Shown piece by piece: positions 43,390-51,772 of a stretch of 64,000 nucleotides of DNA. The translations under genes and the position numbers were made by a program. The stretch comes from Candidatus Peregrinibacteria bacterium (lineage in GTDB: Bacteria > Patescibacteriota > Gracilibacteria > Peribacterales > Peribacteraceae), in assembly GCA_030649955.1 (NCBI GenBank), contig JAUSFD010000024.1:62001-126000 (forward strand), in the 5' to 3' direction. The notes under the pieces are model-generated. The model was not told where the DNA came from and searched no databases. It worked only from the letters and a program-made list of their open reading frames with translations. Within the stretch, counting starts at the first letter, position 1, and each line of letters begins with the position of its first letter.

Positions 43390-45866
43390 ACAACAAGGCT
43401 CACGAGCTTTCCGGGAACATATATCTCCTTCTTCAGAGTCTTCCCTTCAATGTACTTCTGCACATTCTCGTGCGCTTTCGCTACGTTGAGCACCTCTTCC
43501 TGCGGTGCGTTCGCACCAACGACCACTTCACCGCGGAGTTTCCCGTTCACTTGGATAGCAACGGTGACTTCGTCGAAGACGGTCATCGCAGGATCGAACG
43601 TCGGCCAGGATTGCTCGACGACGAAGCCTTTTCCGCCGGTCATCTCCCATAGCTCGTCTGCGAGGTGGGGAGCGAGCGGACCTAAGAGGAGAGCGAAGGT
43701 TTTCGCGATATCGGGAGTGAGACTCCCCTTCGCTTCGAGCAGGTTCAGGAATTCCATGAGCGAGGAGATCGCCGTATTGAAGTGCAGTCGTTCAAGCGAA
43801 TCGGTGACTGCCTTGATTGTGCGGTGGAGAGCGCGCTCTGTATCAGCGTCCTTTTGATCAACTTTTTTGTTCGACTTTTTTCCCTCATCTAAGGAAGAAC
43901 TGAACAATCTCCACACTCTTTGCACGAAGCGATCAATCCCTTTGATGCCCGTGTCGCTCCAGTCGCCTCCATCCGTGAAAGGTCCCATGAACATCAGGTA
44001 CATGCGGAAGACATCGGAGCCGTGACGGTCGATGAAACTATCGGGACTCACGACGTTCCCCTTGCTCTTGCTCATCTTCGCGCCCTTGTTCGTGATGAGA
44101 CCTTGATGCACGAGACGTTGGAAGGGCTCCTCATGCGAAACCAATCCGAAGTCCTTGAGTGCCATCATGACGAAGCGCGCGTAGATCAAATGCATGCACG
44201 CGTGCTCGGGCCCGCCGATGTACATGGAAACGGGCATCCACTTCTTCTCCAGAGCGGGATCGATGAAATCTTTCTTCGAAGGAGGATTAGGATTTGGATT
44301 AGGATTTGGCATTAAATATCGCAGGTAGTAGAAACTGGAGCACACGAATGTATCCATCGTGTCGAACTCTGGGCGCCAGCCCTTGCCGAAGATCTTCTCC
44401 GTCCGCGCGATGAACTCCTTCGATTCTGTGAGCGGAGACTTCCCCGTCGGCTTGAACTCGACATCCGTCGGGAGCAACCATGGCAGATGTTTCTCGGGAA
44501 TCGGATGCGCCTTCCCCTCCGGATCGTAGACGATGGGAATGGGCGCGCCCCAGTAGCGCTGACGCGAGATCAACCAATCACGAAGGCGGTACGTCGTCAC
44601 TCGCTTCCCCCAACCGTTCTCTTCCAGATGATCCATGATGCGCACGGTGGCTTCGCGGATATCCAAACCATCGAGGAACGACGAGTTGATCATTTTCCCT
44701 TCCTTCTCCTGTACCTGCTCTGCGGAAGTGATCGGTGACGTATCCCCATCGGAAGCGACGACGACGCGCACTACCGGGATGCCGAATTGTGTCGCAAACT
44801 CGAAGTCACGGACATCGTGCCCAGGCACTCCGACAACAGCACCCGTGCCGAAACCCGCGAGGACGAAGTCCGATACCCAGATGGGGAGTTTCTTCCCATT
44901 CAAGCTGTTGACTGCAGAGAAACCCGTGAACACGCCCGTCTTCTTACGACCTTCAGCCTGGCGGTCGAGCTCTGTTTTTTTCGCTGCCTGCTGTGCGTAC
45001 GTACTGACCTCACTTGCGTGATCTCCTCCCTGCGACTTGAGCTCTCCTCCAGCAACCTTCTTCGCGAACGGGTGCTCCGGAGCGATGACGATGAACGTGG
45101 CGCCGAAGTTCGTATCGGGTCGGGTGGTGAAGCACACGATCTTCTCGGTCGTCCCTTCGATTTCGTACGTGATATCGATACCCACTTTCCTACCGATCCA
45201 GTTCTGCTGCATGACCTTCGTCTTCTTGGGCCAATCGAGTTGATCCAAATTGTCCACGAGTTTCTGTGCGTAGTTCGTGATCTTCCAGTACCACTGCTCA
45301 AGTGGCTTCTGCACCACTTCCGTTTCACAGCGTTCGCACTTCCCCTCCCACACCTGCTCATTCGCAAGGACAGTCTGGCAGCTGGGGCAGAAGTTCACCA
45401 TGCCCATCTTCTTGTACGCGAGATTGTTCTTATACATCTGGAGGAACAGCCACTGCGTCCACCTGTAGTACGAGGGATCAGAGGTGTTCACCAGCTTCTC
45501 CCAGTCATACATTGTTCCAATGCGCGTGAGCTGCTTGATCATCGTCTCGACGTTCTTCGCCGTCGACTGCGCTGGTGGCACGCCCGTCTTGATCGCGTAG
45601 TTCTCCGCCGGCAGCCCGAAGGCATCGAAACCCATGGGCTCGAAGACATTGAAGCCCTTCATGCGCGTGTAGCGCGCAGCGCTATCCGCTGGTGCGAAGT
45701 TGTACCAGTGCCCCACGTGGAGCTTGTCCCCGCTTGGGTATGGGAACATGACGAGCGCGTAGTAGGGCTTCTTCGCATTCTGCAAATCTGCGGAGTGCAG
45801 TTTCGCTTTCGCCCACTTCTCCTGCCACTTCGTCTCCACTGCCGTTGGGTCGTAGAATTCCTGCAT
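43386..45866 (-). CDS. leuS: Leucyl-tRNA synthetase
   Basis: About 826 residues. HIGH-like PYPSGDKLHVGH, the connective zinc-ribbon region (CPSCQTVLANEQ, CERCETEV), the CP1 editing domain (FTTRPDTNFGATF), KMSKSKGN and a C-terminal anticodon-binding part are all present, so charging and editing should both work. TACTAT (45879-45874 on minus) overlaps an ATG at 45875; +1 near 45867 makes the in-frame ATG at 45866 (MQEFYDPTAV) the likely leaderless start. An in-frame PNPNPNPNPP stretch in the catalytic region comes from a GGATTA-type repeat (44281-44311). Confidence 0.96.
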   Translation of the reverse strand: MQEFYDPTAVETKWQEKWAKAKLHSADLQNAKKPYYALVMFPYPSGDKLHVGHWYNFAPADSAARYTRMKGFNVFEPMGFDAFGLPAENYAIKTGVPPAQSTAKNVETMIKQLTRIGTMYDWEKLVNTSDPSYYRWTQWLFLQMYKNNLAYKKMGMVNFCPSCQTVLANEQVWEGKCERCETEVVQKPLEQWYWKITNYAQKLVDNLDQLDWPKKTKVMQQNWIGRKVGIDITYEIEGTTEKIVCFTTRPDTNFGATFIVIAPEHPFAKKVAGGELKSQGGDHASEVSTYAQQAAKKTELDRQAEGRKKTGVFTGFSAVNSLNGKKLPIWVSDFVLAGFGTGAVVGVPGHDVRDFEFATQFGIPVVRVVVASDGDTSPITSAEQVQEKEGKMINSSFLDGLDIREATVRIMDHLEENGWGKRVTTYRLRDWLISRQRYWGAPIPIVYDPEGKAHPIPEKHLPWLLPTDVEFKPTGKSPLTESKEFIARTEKIFGKGWRPEFDTMDTFVCSSFYYLRYLMPNPNPNPNPPSKKDFIDPALEKKWMPVSMYIGGPEHACMHLIYARFVMMALKDFGLVSHEEPFQRLVHQGLITNKGAKMSKSKGNVVSPDSFIDRHGSDVFRMYLMFMGPFTDGGDWSDTGIKGIDRFVQRVWRLFSSSLDEGKKSNKKVDQKDADTERALHRTIKAVTDSLERLHFNTAISSLMEFLNLLEAKGSLTPDIAKTFALLLGPLAPHLADELWEMTGGKGFVVEQSWPTFDPAMTVFDEVTVAIQVNGKLRGEVVVGANAPQEEVLNVAKAHENVQKYIEGKTLKKEIYVPGKLVSLVV
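44281..44311. repeat. GGATTAGGATTT array inside leuS
   Basis: Units GGATTA, GGATTT, GGATTA, GGATTT, encoding Asn-Pro repeats on the minus strand. It is the same family as the intergenic arrays at 24213, 48157 and the window's end, but here only one arm is present and the frame is kept. Confidence 0.85.
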
Positions 45867-45908
45867 CTGCTCCATAGTATCGGCTTTCTACCGCGAGAGG
45901 AATATGCG

Positions 45909-45937
45909 TTGACACTTATCGAAAGAAGCGTTTCAGT
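45909..45937 (+). promoter_or_regulatory. Promoter of the 45945 gene
   Basis: Consensus TTGACA (45909-45914), 17-nt spacer, TTCAGT (45932-45937). +1 near 45944, one base before the ATG. Confidence 0.6.
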
Positions 45938-45944
45938 ACCACAT

Positions 45945-46733
45945 ATGGCGAACGGCTACAAAGCATTGAAGGACTTCCGCGATGACGCCAACTACGTCCG
46001 TGTGCACAGGTACACTGATTACGAGAGAATTCAGAGCACACAAGTACTCGATCCCCCGCAGGAATGTAACAAGACATTGTGGTCCAGGATGGGTGATGCC
46101 ATCAATGCCCAACCCACAGGCTATATAAAGACTGGTCTATTCAACGCTTTCAGTGATCGCATCACCCTTCGTCCCGAAGAAGTGTGGCATGCGAGAATCG
46201 TACTGAATAGCATGCTCTCCACTGTGGAGAGCGTCATGCAGTGTCTCGCACTCCACGGGAAGGATACAGCGACCGAAACGGGGAAGGACGAACAGGCACG
46301 CTACGGAGTCGAGTGGATGAGACCCGAGCACGTGGAAGAGGGATACGGAGCGTCCGTACTTGATGGGAGGGCACTCGCGATTGAGAAGGAGTTCTACCCC
46401 CCTCTCGGTCGCATTCCCTGGACCCGAGGGCAGATGCTCCAGTTGCTCCGGGAGAAGGACACTTTCGGGAGGGTTTTGTACGGATCTTCCGGCATCCTCG
46501 GTTTCACACTCTTCCGTGGAGAGCGGGATGTACTCAACCTCCTCGGGTGGGGAGTCACTCAGGAGAAACGCACCGTGGAGCAGGGAGGGCCCGAGCGCCT
46601 CGTGGGCGACCTCCTGGAGTTCACTTCCCCCTCGTCACCGCACAAGTTCCGCTACAGCACAATTTTCAACAGTGTGGCTCAGCAGCATCCCTTCCCACCG
46701 AAGACTGTTCTGGCTCAGCAATCGTACTTCTGA
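45945..46733 (+). CDS. Hypothetical protein
   Basis: 262 residues from the ATG at 45945; the upstream in-frame sequence is antisense leuS and is not used. No signal peptide or membrane helix. Segments: YKALKDFRDDANYVRVHRYT, LRPEEVWHARIVLNSMLSTV and RGERDVLNLLGWGVTQEKRT. No family recognised and no catalytic pattern is evident. The consensus-like promoter ending at the start codon supports it as a real, leaderless gene. Confidence 0.7.
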   Translation: MANGYKALKDFRDDANYVRVHRYTDYERIQSTQVLDPPQECNKTLWSRMGDAINAQPTGYIKTGLFNAFSDRITLRPEEVWHARIVLNSMLSTVESVMQCLALHGKDTATETGKDEQARYGVEWMRPEHVEEGYGASVLDGRALAIEKEFYPPLGRIPWTRGQMLQLLREKDTFGRVLYGSSGILGFTLFRGERDVLNLLGWGVTQEKRTVEQGGPERLVGDLLEFTSPSSPHKFRYSTIFNSVAQQHPFPPKTVLAQQSYF

Positions 46734-46811
46734 GAGGTATCCGCCGAGCATACTCCACCAAGCTCTGCTACACTTCCGCTTCGCCGAGCAGGTCGGCTCC
46801 CCTCTGTTGTT

Positions 46812-48155
46812 ATGGCTCGTACACCAACTGTTGCAATCATCGGGAGACCCAACACGGGAAAATCGACGCTCTTCAACAGGCTCGTCGGGCGGCGGCAGGC
46901 GATCGTGAGTGATGTGCCGGGAACGACACGCGATCACGTTGCGGGGTCGATTGATCTGGAGGGCATGCGCGCGCTCCTCGTCGATACGGGCGGGATGGGT
47001 GGGGGCACAGAGGATCGGGAGATCGAGAGTGATGTGCACGCTCAGTCACTCCTCGCGCTCAGTCATGCGGATGTGATCCTCTTCACGATCAATAGTCGTG
47101 AGGAACTCACATCGAGTGACTTCGCGATTGTGGAGATCCTCCGCAAGCAACGTCGGCGGCACGTACCGGTGATCCTCGTGGTGACGAAGTGCGATAACCC
47201 TGCAACTCTGGAGGAGGTGCTCGCGCAGTACTACCAACTCGGCGTTGCGGACACGATCATTCCCTTGAGCGCACCGCACGGAATCGGCATCGAGGAACTG
47301 CGCGAGAAGCTCAAGAAAGAACTCACGAAGCTCCACTTTCAAGAGGTTGGAGAGAAGGAGGAGACAGAGGGACCACCGCGCGTCGCCGTCATTGGGAAAC
47401 CGAATGTGGGGAAGAGTTCGATCGTGAATGCGCTGATGTCCGATGCACAGCGCAAGGTTTCGCCCAAGCTCGTCTCTGAAGTCGCAGGGACGACACGCGA
47501 TGCGACGGACACTATCATCCGTCACGAGGACCGCGAGTACGTGTTCATCGACACCGCTGGACTCAAGCGGCACGCGCCGCGCGAGGAGGGCATCGATAGC
47601 TTCGCGGCGTTCCGAACAGCGCAGGCACTGCAGGAGTGCTCGGTTGCCATCCTCGTTCTCGATGCGACAGAACCCGTGAGTCGACAGGACCAGCGTATCG
47701 CGGGGCTCGCTGCGGAGGAGGGGAAGGGACTCATCATCGCGCTCAACAAAATAGACAAGCTGAAGGCGGAGCAGCGGACGGAGAAAGTAGACGAAATTCG
47801 CCTCGAGCTGCCGTTCTGCCGCTACGCACCCATCCTCCCCTGCTCCGCGCTCAACCGCGAAGGATTGCTGAAGCTCTTCGCATTGGTCGACATGGTGCAC
47901 CGCAACCGCACGCGTCGCATCCCAACGAAGGAGCTCCATCGCTGGTTCACGGATGCAGCGCATGGCAGACCACTCGGCGTCATTGCAAAATCGAAGCACC
48001 TCACACAGGCCGAGGATATCCCGCCGACGTTCATCCTGTTCGTCAGCGATCCCAAGCGCGTGCAGGTCACGCAGCTTCGATACTTGGAAAATCGCCTACG
48101 CGAAACCTTCGGATTCGATGGAACGCCGGTGAGATGGGTGACGAAGAGAGGCTAG
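46812..48155 (+). CDS. der: Ribosome-assembly GTPase Der (EngA)
   Basis: 447 residues. Two tandem G domains: first G1 GRPNTGKST with TRDHVAGS and VDTGGMGGG, second G1 GKPNVGKSS with GTTRDATDT, DTAGLK and NKIDKL; then the KH-like domain ending RYLENRLRETFGFDGTPVRW. It matures the 50S ribosomal subunit. The first domain's NKxD motif reads TKCD, a tolerated variant. TGC-TACACT (46766-46774) leaves a leader of about 31 nt. Confidence 0.97.
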   Translation: MARTPTVAIIGRPNTGKSTLFNRLVGRRQAIVSDVPGTTRDHVAGSIDLEGMRALLVDTGGMGGGTEDREIESDVHAQSLLALSHADVILFTINSREELTSSDFAIVEILRKQRRRHVPVILVVTKCDNPATLEEVLAQYYQLGVADTIIPLSAPHGIGIEELREKLKKELTKLHFQEVGEKEETEGPPRVAVIGKPNVGKSSIVNALMSDAQRKVSPKLVSEVAGTTRDATDTIIRHEDREYVFIDTAGLKRHAPREEGIDSFAAFRTAQALQECSVAILVLDATEPVSRQDQRIAGLAAEEGKGLIIALNKIDKLKAEQRTEKVDEIRLELPFCRYAPILPCSALNREGLLKLFALVDMVHRNRTRRIPTKELHRWFTDAAHGRPLGVIAKSKHLTQAEDIPPTFILFVSDPKRVQVTQLRYLENRLRETFGFDGTPVRWVTKRG

Positions 48156-48156
48156 A

Positions 48157-48228
48157 ATTGGATTGGGATTAGGATTTGGATTTGGGAAATGAGGACCCCT
48201 AATCCTAATCCCAATCCTATTCCTAACC
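48157..48228. repeat. Inverted array of GGATTA-type units between convergent genes
   Basis: GGATTGGGATTAGGATTTGG faces CCTAATCCTAATCCCAATCC around GAGGACCCC. Likely a two-way terminator for der and the LOG-like gene. Confidence 0.85.
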
Positions 48229-48831
48229 GCGTCCCTCCCTCATATCCTTCACCCTCCCGTCCTCCCGGATCGGCAGCGGGAACGCTTTCACGACGACCTC
48301 CAATTTATCCATGAGCGTCATAGGATCATCATCGAGGACGATGTTGGGAGGCATGGTGCGTTGGCAGAGCTCCTCGACCACGTGGATGATGGAATTGCTG
48401 ATGCCACCGCTGTTGGTGAGCACGCCCACGGGACGGCCTTCGTCGTAGGCGATCGTGAATTCGTTGAGCGTGCCGATGCCTCCGCCGATGATGACGACTG
48501 CATCTGCAGAGCGGATGTTGATGATGTCGCGCTCCATGAATCCCATCCCCGTGTAGATGATCATGTCATGGGCGTGGGGGGAGAGATACTCGTTCACGTG
48601 CTCGTACTCAGAGAATGCGGGAGAGATGCCCACGGTGAACCCGTTGAATTCCTTCGCACCCAGGAGTGCATCATTGGGTAACCCCGGGCAGGCTCCGTTG
48701 ATGAAGATGTGCCCGCGCTTCGCGATCTCCCGCCCAATGTTCCGCGCTTTCTCGCGCGCTGTCAGGTCCTCGATCTGCGGACCGCTCGCAGAGCCCATGA
48801 CGCCGATCTTCAGTTTGTGATGGTGTGCCAT
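48223..48831 (-). CDS. LOG-like Rossmann protein (SLOG superfamily)
   Basis: 202 residues from the ATG at 48831 (MAHHHKLKIGVMGSASG). The lysine-decarboxylase-like/LOG fold is marked by KIGVMGSASG, FINGACPGLPNDALLGAKE and VVIIGGGIGTLNEFTIAYDEGR, a variant of the PGGxGTxxE nucleotide-binding motif. Relatives hydrolyse nucleotides (cytokinin-activating type) or sense nucleotide signals; the exact reaction is open. The start overlaps the upstream gene by 22 nt; a TACACT -10 inside that gene (48909-48904) may give an extra transcript. Confidence 0.8.
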   Translation of the reverse strand: MAHHHKLKIGVMGSASGPQIEDLTAREKARNIGREIAKRGHIFINGACPGLPNDALLGAKEFNGFTVGISPAFSEYEHVNEYLSPHAHDMIIYTGMGFMERDIINIRSADAVVIIGGGIGTLNEFTIAYDEGRPVGVLTNSGGISNSIIHVVEELCQRTMPPNIVLDDDPMTLMDKLEVVVKAFPLPIREDGRVKDMREGRG

Positions 48832-49259
48832 AGCAGGGAGAAGACTTGATCGACTTTGCTTTCGGGAACTTCCTCCTCGCACAACTTCCGGAGAGCGGAG
48901 CCCAGTGTAGCATCGATCTGCGCGCAACGCTCGCGAGAGCGTGTGACGCGAGCAATGCAGAAGGCAATCCAATCCCCTTTCGTTCCACCCGCCCCAATCT
49001 GCGCATCAGTGAAGTCACACTTGCGTGCATCACCGGAGGCAATTGCCCGCGTGATTAATTCTTGAACTTCCTTCGCACTGCCCTCGCCTCCCGTGACCTC
49101 GGACAGGTGCAACTGCTCGAGCTCGGCATCGAGCGCATTCGCGGCTTCCAGGAACACATTCCCGATCTGCGATGCCATCGCTGCCTTACTCACGCCCGGA
49201 GGGGGCACGAAGCCTACCCAGATGTACAGGCCGACCAAGGCAATAGGGAGGAACCTCAT
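48810..49259 (-). CDS. Small secreted or membrane-anchored protein
   Basis: 149 residues from the ATG at 49259: signal peptide or anchor (MRFLPIALVGLYIWVGFV), then a helical region (NVFLEAANALDAELEQLHL) and a part with cysteines (RKCDFTDAQIG, WIAFCIARV, RERCAQID, RKLCEEE) that may form disulfides outside the cell. No family recognised. The start is fixed by a perfect extended -10 just upstream. It overlaps the LOG-like gene, so the two may form one transcript. Confidence 0.75.
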   Translation of the reverse strand: MRFLPIALVGLYIWVGFVPPPGVSKAAMASQIGNVFLEAANALDAELEQLHLSEVTGGEGSAKEVQELITRAIASGDARKCDFTDAQIGAGGTKGDWIAFCIARVTRSRERCAQIDATLGSALRKLCEEEVPESKVDQVFSLLWHTITN

Positions 49260-49265
49260 TTGTAT

Positions 49266-49274
49266 ATTATAACA
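49266..49274 (-). promoter_or_regulatory. Perfect extended -10 (TG-t-TATAAT)
   Basis: TATAAT at 49271-49266 with TG one base upstream; +1 falls on the A of the ATG at 49259. The best consensus match of the leaderless promoters in this window. Confidence 0.75.
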
Positions 49275-49333
49275 TATTTTAATTAATAAGCAAAACACTC
49301 CTTCCTAGGCTATCGCTCTGCTATCATGCTCTT

Positions 49334-49930
49334 ATGGGTTCTCCAGACGCTGCAAATCCTCTCCCCTCAGAGATCTGGCAGATAAGTACCCGAGAGCTGA
49401 AGAAAAGACTGCGAGCCGCATTGAAGGCTAAAAATGGAGAGGAACTTCGCATCTACGAGAAGGAGTGCTTTGAATGAGGGTTCCAGATTCATCCCGCTCT
49501 TCGTGAACGTATTGCAGATGTTCTGGTGGAGGAAACGCCTCCGCCATCGTCACCACCTTCTCCACGTACGCTACTGGGTGCGATGCACTTGAAATCAGAG
49601 GAGCCTCAGAAGGTGGACAGAACTTTCCTCTACACTGGGGAGACAATTTTCCTTACTCTCGAATTCCGCTTGGAGAAGATGCGAGAAGAGGGCAATCCTC
49701 TCTATTTCGATTTCTCCGGAGACGAGGCTTTCATAACAAAAGCACTGCTGAACATCAAACCGGGTCTCTCCCGGGGGGACGTTGCAGGCATCATGCAACC
49801 AGTTCTCGAAACTCTCGTCAGGGGAAAACTCTCCCTGAGGAAAGCCCGCTTCCTTGAGCAGTACCTCCAAGGTTGGGACCTCATCACAAAGGAAGACCTC
49901 GGTATCGATGAATTTGATGAGGACTGTTAG
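49334..49930 (+). pseudogene. Hypothetical gene interrupted by one in-frame UGA
   Basis: TGC-TATCAT (49319-49327) gives a +1 exactly at the ATG 49334. The frame reads 47 codons (ending ECFE), then TGA at 49475-49477, then stays open in the same frame for 150 more codons to TAG at 49928 (GFQIHPALRERIADVLVEE..., DVAGIMQPVLETL, LGIDEFDEDC). No ATG in frame lies close after the TGA; a GTG at 49526 could restart. Options: recent nonsense mutation, read-through, or sequencing error. No family recognised; the 3' end overlaps mltG by 4 nt. Confidence 0.65.
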
Positions 49931-50931
49931 CGGAGGTACTTCTTCTTGTTCTCGTTGTGCTCGTCGTTCGTCTCCGCGTAGCGGATCACGCCGTCCGTCC
50001 CGTGGAGGTAGTACAGGTACTTCGACTCTTCCGGCGCGAGTGCAGCTTCGATGCTCGAGAGGCTAGGACTCGCGATGGGTCCCGGTGGGAGGCCGCGGTA
50101 CTTCCGGAGGTTGTACGGTGAGTCGACTTCCAGATCATCGAGTGTGATCGCACTGGAAGGCTTCTCGAGGATGTAGCGCACTGCTGCATCGACCCCAAGC
50201 CCAATGCCGTTGTCGAACCGCTTCCAGAGGATGCCAGAAACTATCGGTCGCTCACCCGCTTTCCGTGTCTCCTCCTCAATTAACGAAGCCATCGTGATGA
50301 TCGCGTGGAGAGAGCGATCAGAGCCATCGATTGCCGCTTTCTTCTCTTCGACCACCCGATGACGGAACGTCGTGAGGAGTCGCTCGAGGAAGAACTTCGG
50401 ATGGAAATCTGCAGGAGAGACGTAGTAGGTATCTGGATAGAGGTACCCCTCGATCTTTCCGCCGCGCTTCGCCATATCCGTTCTTGGTGGCAGGAATTCG
50501 AAGGAGGAGAAGTCACACGTCTGCGCGCAAGTGAGGATCGCGCCTGTCTCCGCTAGTCCCTCTCCTGCCACGAGTGCATCGATATCCTTCACGGTGTAGC
50601 CCTCGGGGATCGTAAGGCTGATCTCCTCAGAAGCACCGGTCGTGAGCGTCTCGACGATCTCCGAGACAGATTGTGAAAGACGCAGGACGAAACTTCCCGC
50701 CTGAAGAGAGGAATCTTCGCCGTGGAGACGAACGTAGAGGGAAAATGCCCGCGCGGAGCGGATGACGCCTTCCTCCTTTAGCTGTGTTGCAATGCTCTGC
50801 ATTGAAGCTCCTTTTGGGATCTTCACGATTTTCCGCGTTTCTCCATCACCGATTGCGGAGAGGGCATGCGCATACCACAGATACCCTCCCACGAGGGCAA
50901 GGGCGAGAAAGAGGAGGAGTTTGCGAAGCAC
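49927..50931 (-). CDS. mltG: Endolytic murein transglycosylase (MltG/YceG family)
   Basis: About 334 residues from a GTG at 50931 (TAGGATTC upstream can serve as ribosome binding site). An ATG at 50979 is in frame, but the codons between come from the GGGAACA repeat array. One N-terminal helix (LLLFLALALVGGYLWYA), a LysM-like part (VKIPKGASMQSIATQLKEEGV, LTIPEGYTVKDIDALV) and the catalytic domain with EGYLYPDTYYVS and the glutamate motif ITMASLIEEETRKAGERPIVSGI. It cuts nascent glycan strands and sets their length. Confidence 0.93.
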   Translation of the reverse strand: MLRKLLLFLALALVGGYLWYAHALSAIGDGETRKIVKIPKGASMQSIATQLKEEGVIRSARAFSLYVRLHGEDSSLQAGSFVLRLSQSVSEIVETLTTGASEEISLTIPEGYTVKDIDALVAGEGLAETGAILTCAQTCDFSSFEFLPPRTDMAKRGGKIEGYLYPDTYYVSPADFHPKFFLERLLTTFRHRVVEEKKAAIDGSDRSLHAIITMASLIEEETRKAGERPIVSGILWKRFDNGIGLGVDAAVRYILEKPSSAITLDDLEVDSPYNLRKYRGLPPGPIASPSLSSIEAALAPEESKYLYYLHGTDGVIRYAETNDEHNENKKKYLR

Positions 50932-50943
50932 GTTGAGAATCCT

Positions 50944-51005
50944 ACTGGGAACAAGGAACAGGGAACAGAAAAAATCCATGGAGTGCTTCCCTGTTCCCGG
51001 TTCCC
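50944..51005. repeat. GGGAACA inverted array
   Basis: GGGAACA, AGGAACA, GGGAACA on the left face CCCTGTTCCCGGTTCCCTCC on the right around AAAAAATCCATGG. It lies between ybaB and mltG, both minus-strand, directly against the start of mltG. Confidence 0.8.
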
Positions 51006-51010
51006 TCCTC

Positions 51011-51304
51011 TCACTCCGCTGCACCGGGCATTCCCATGTCTCCCATGATCGCCTGCATCTTCTCCGCAGAGACCAGCTGCGCTTTCTTGAGCGCGCGGTT
51101 GAGTGCATCCTTCAGTAACTCTGGGATCGACTCGCGCGGAACCTCCGGACCGATAGTAATACTCACGATCTCCTGCTCCGCAGTGACGACAACGCGAATG
51201 CCCTGCGCCTCCGCCTCTACGTGGATCTGCTTCAACTCCTTACGCACACGCTTTGCGTCGCGCTGGAAGCGGTACATGTTCCGAAGCTGGGCAAAGGACG
51301 GCAT
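51011..51304 (-). CDS. YbaB/EbfC family nucleoid-associated protein
   Basis: 97 residues, the usual length. Helical N-terminus (QLRNMYRFQRDAKRVRKELKQ), a beta sheet with EAEAQGIRVVVTAEQEIVSITIG and a C-terminal helix with LKDALNRALKKAQLVSAEKMQAI. Family members form dimers that bind DNA, often encoded near dnaX and recR, neither of which is seen here. TGC-TACCAT (51319-51311 on minus) places +1 at the A of the ATG. Confidence 0.9.
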   Translation of the reverse strand: MPSFAQLRNMYRFQRDAKRVRKELKQIHVEAEAQGIRVVVTAEQEIVSITIGPEVPRESIPELLKDALNRALKKAQLVSAEKMQAIMGDMGMPGAAE

Positions 51305-51343
51305 AGCAGAATGGTAGCAGAAACTCTCTACACAAACAGAACT

Positions 51344-51700
51344 CTAGTCCCGCAAATCCATGAGGAGCTGCATTGACTGTTCAATCTCGTCACGGAGAGC
51401 TTCCAAGTGCTCTGAGAAAATATCGATTCTCCTCGAAAGCTCTTGCTCCTGCACCGTAAGAGGAAGGGTAACCATTCTCCTCCCATCCTTTTTGATGATA
51501 GAACCTCCTGTTGACCGACCTTTCCTGTCATCGGTCAGGATAACCGAACCCATGATGTAGCCACCGATTGCATCTTGGTGCTTCTTGATTTGCTCCATTC
51601 TCTGCTGCAGTGACTCACGATGTTCTTCCAGAGCAGCTCTGGGAGACGGTCCATTCAGCATGTCCGTCAATCTTTCAGGAATTGTAGACGATTTTTCCAT
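51344..51700 (-). CDS. Hypothetical coiled-coil protein
   Basis: 118 residues from the ATG at 51700 (MEKSSTIPERLTDML); an in-frame GTG at 51727 is possible, but a -10-like TACTTT (51734-51729) places +1 after it. Two coiled-coil helices (LEEHRESLQQRMEQIKKHQD and LSRRIDIFSEHLEALRDEIE) flank a short beta-rich part (IMGSVILTDDRKGRSTGG). A+T-richer than neighbours. No family recognised. Confidence 0.65.
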   Translation of the reverse strand: MEKSSTIPERLTDMLNGPSPRAALEEHRESLQQRMEQIKKHQDAIGGYIMGSVILTDDRKGRSTGGSIIKKDGRRMVTLPLTVQEQELSRRIDIFSEHLEALRDEIEQSMQLLMDLRD

Positions 51701-51772
51701 GGGCAGGAATAATTCCAGATTCACCACAAAAGTAAAGCAGTCTGTTGCGCAGAGTGGGGAGATACGGATTTC

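Noticed and set aside
44787-45944. N-terminal extension of the 45945 gene back to 44787
   Set aside because: The extension is antisense leuS; a TTGACA promoter just before 45945 fixes the start.
49475-49477. UGA read as glycine (genetic code 25) or tryptophan throughout this genome
   Set aside because: carB, greA, ftsK, DUF378, the cohesin-like and giant surface protein genes all end at TGA at the natural length, some with ATGA overlaps.
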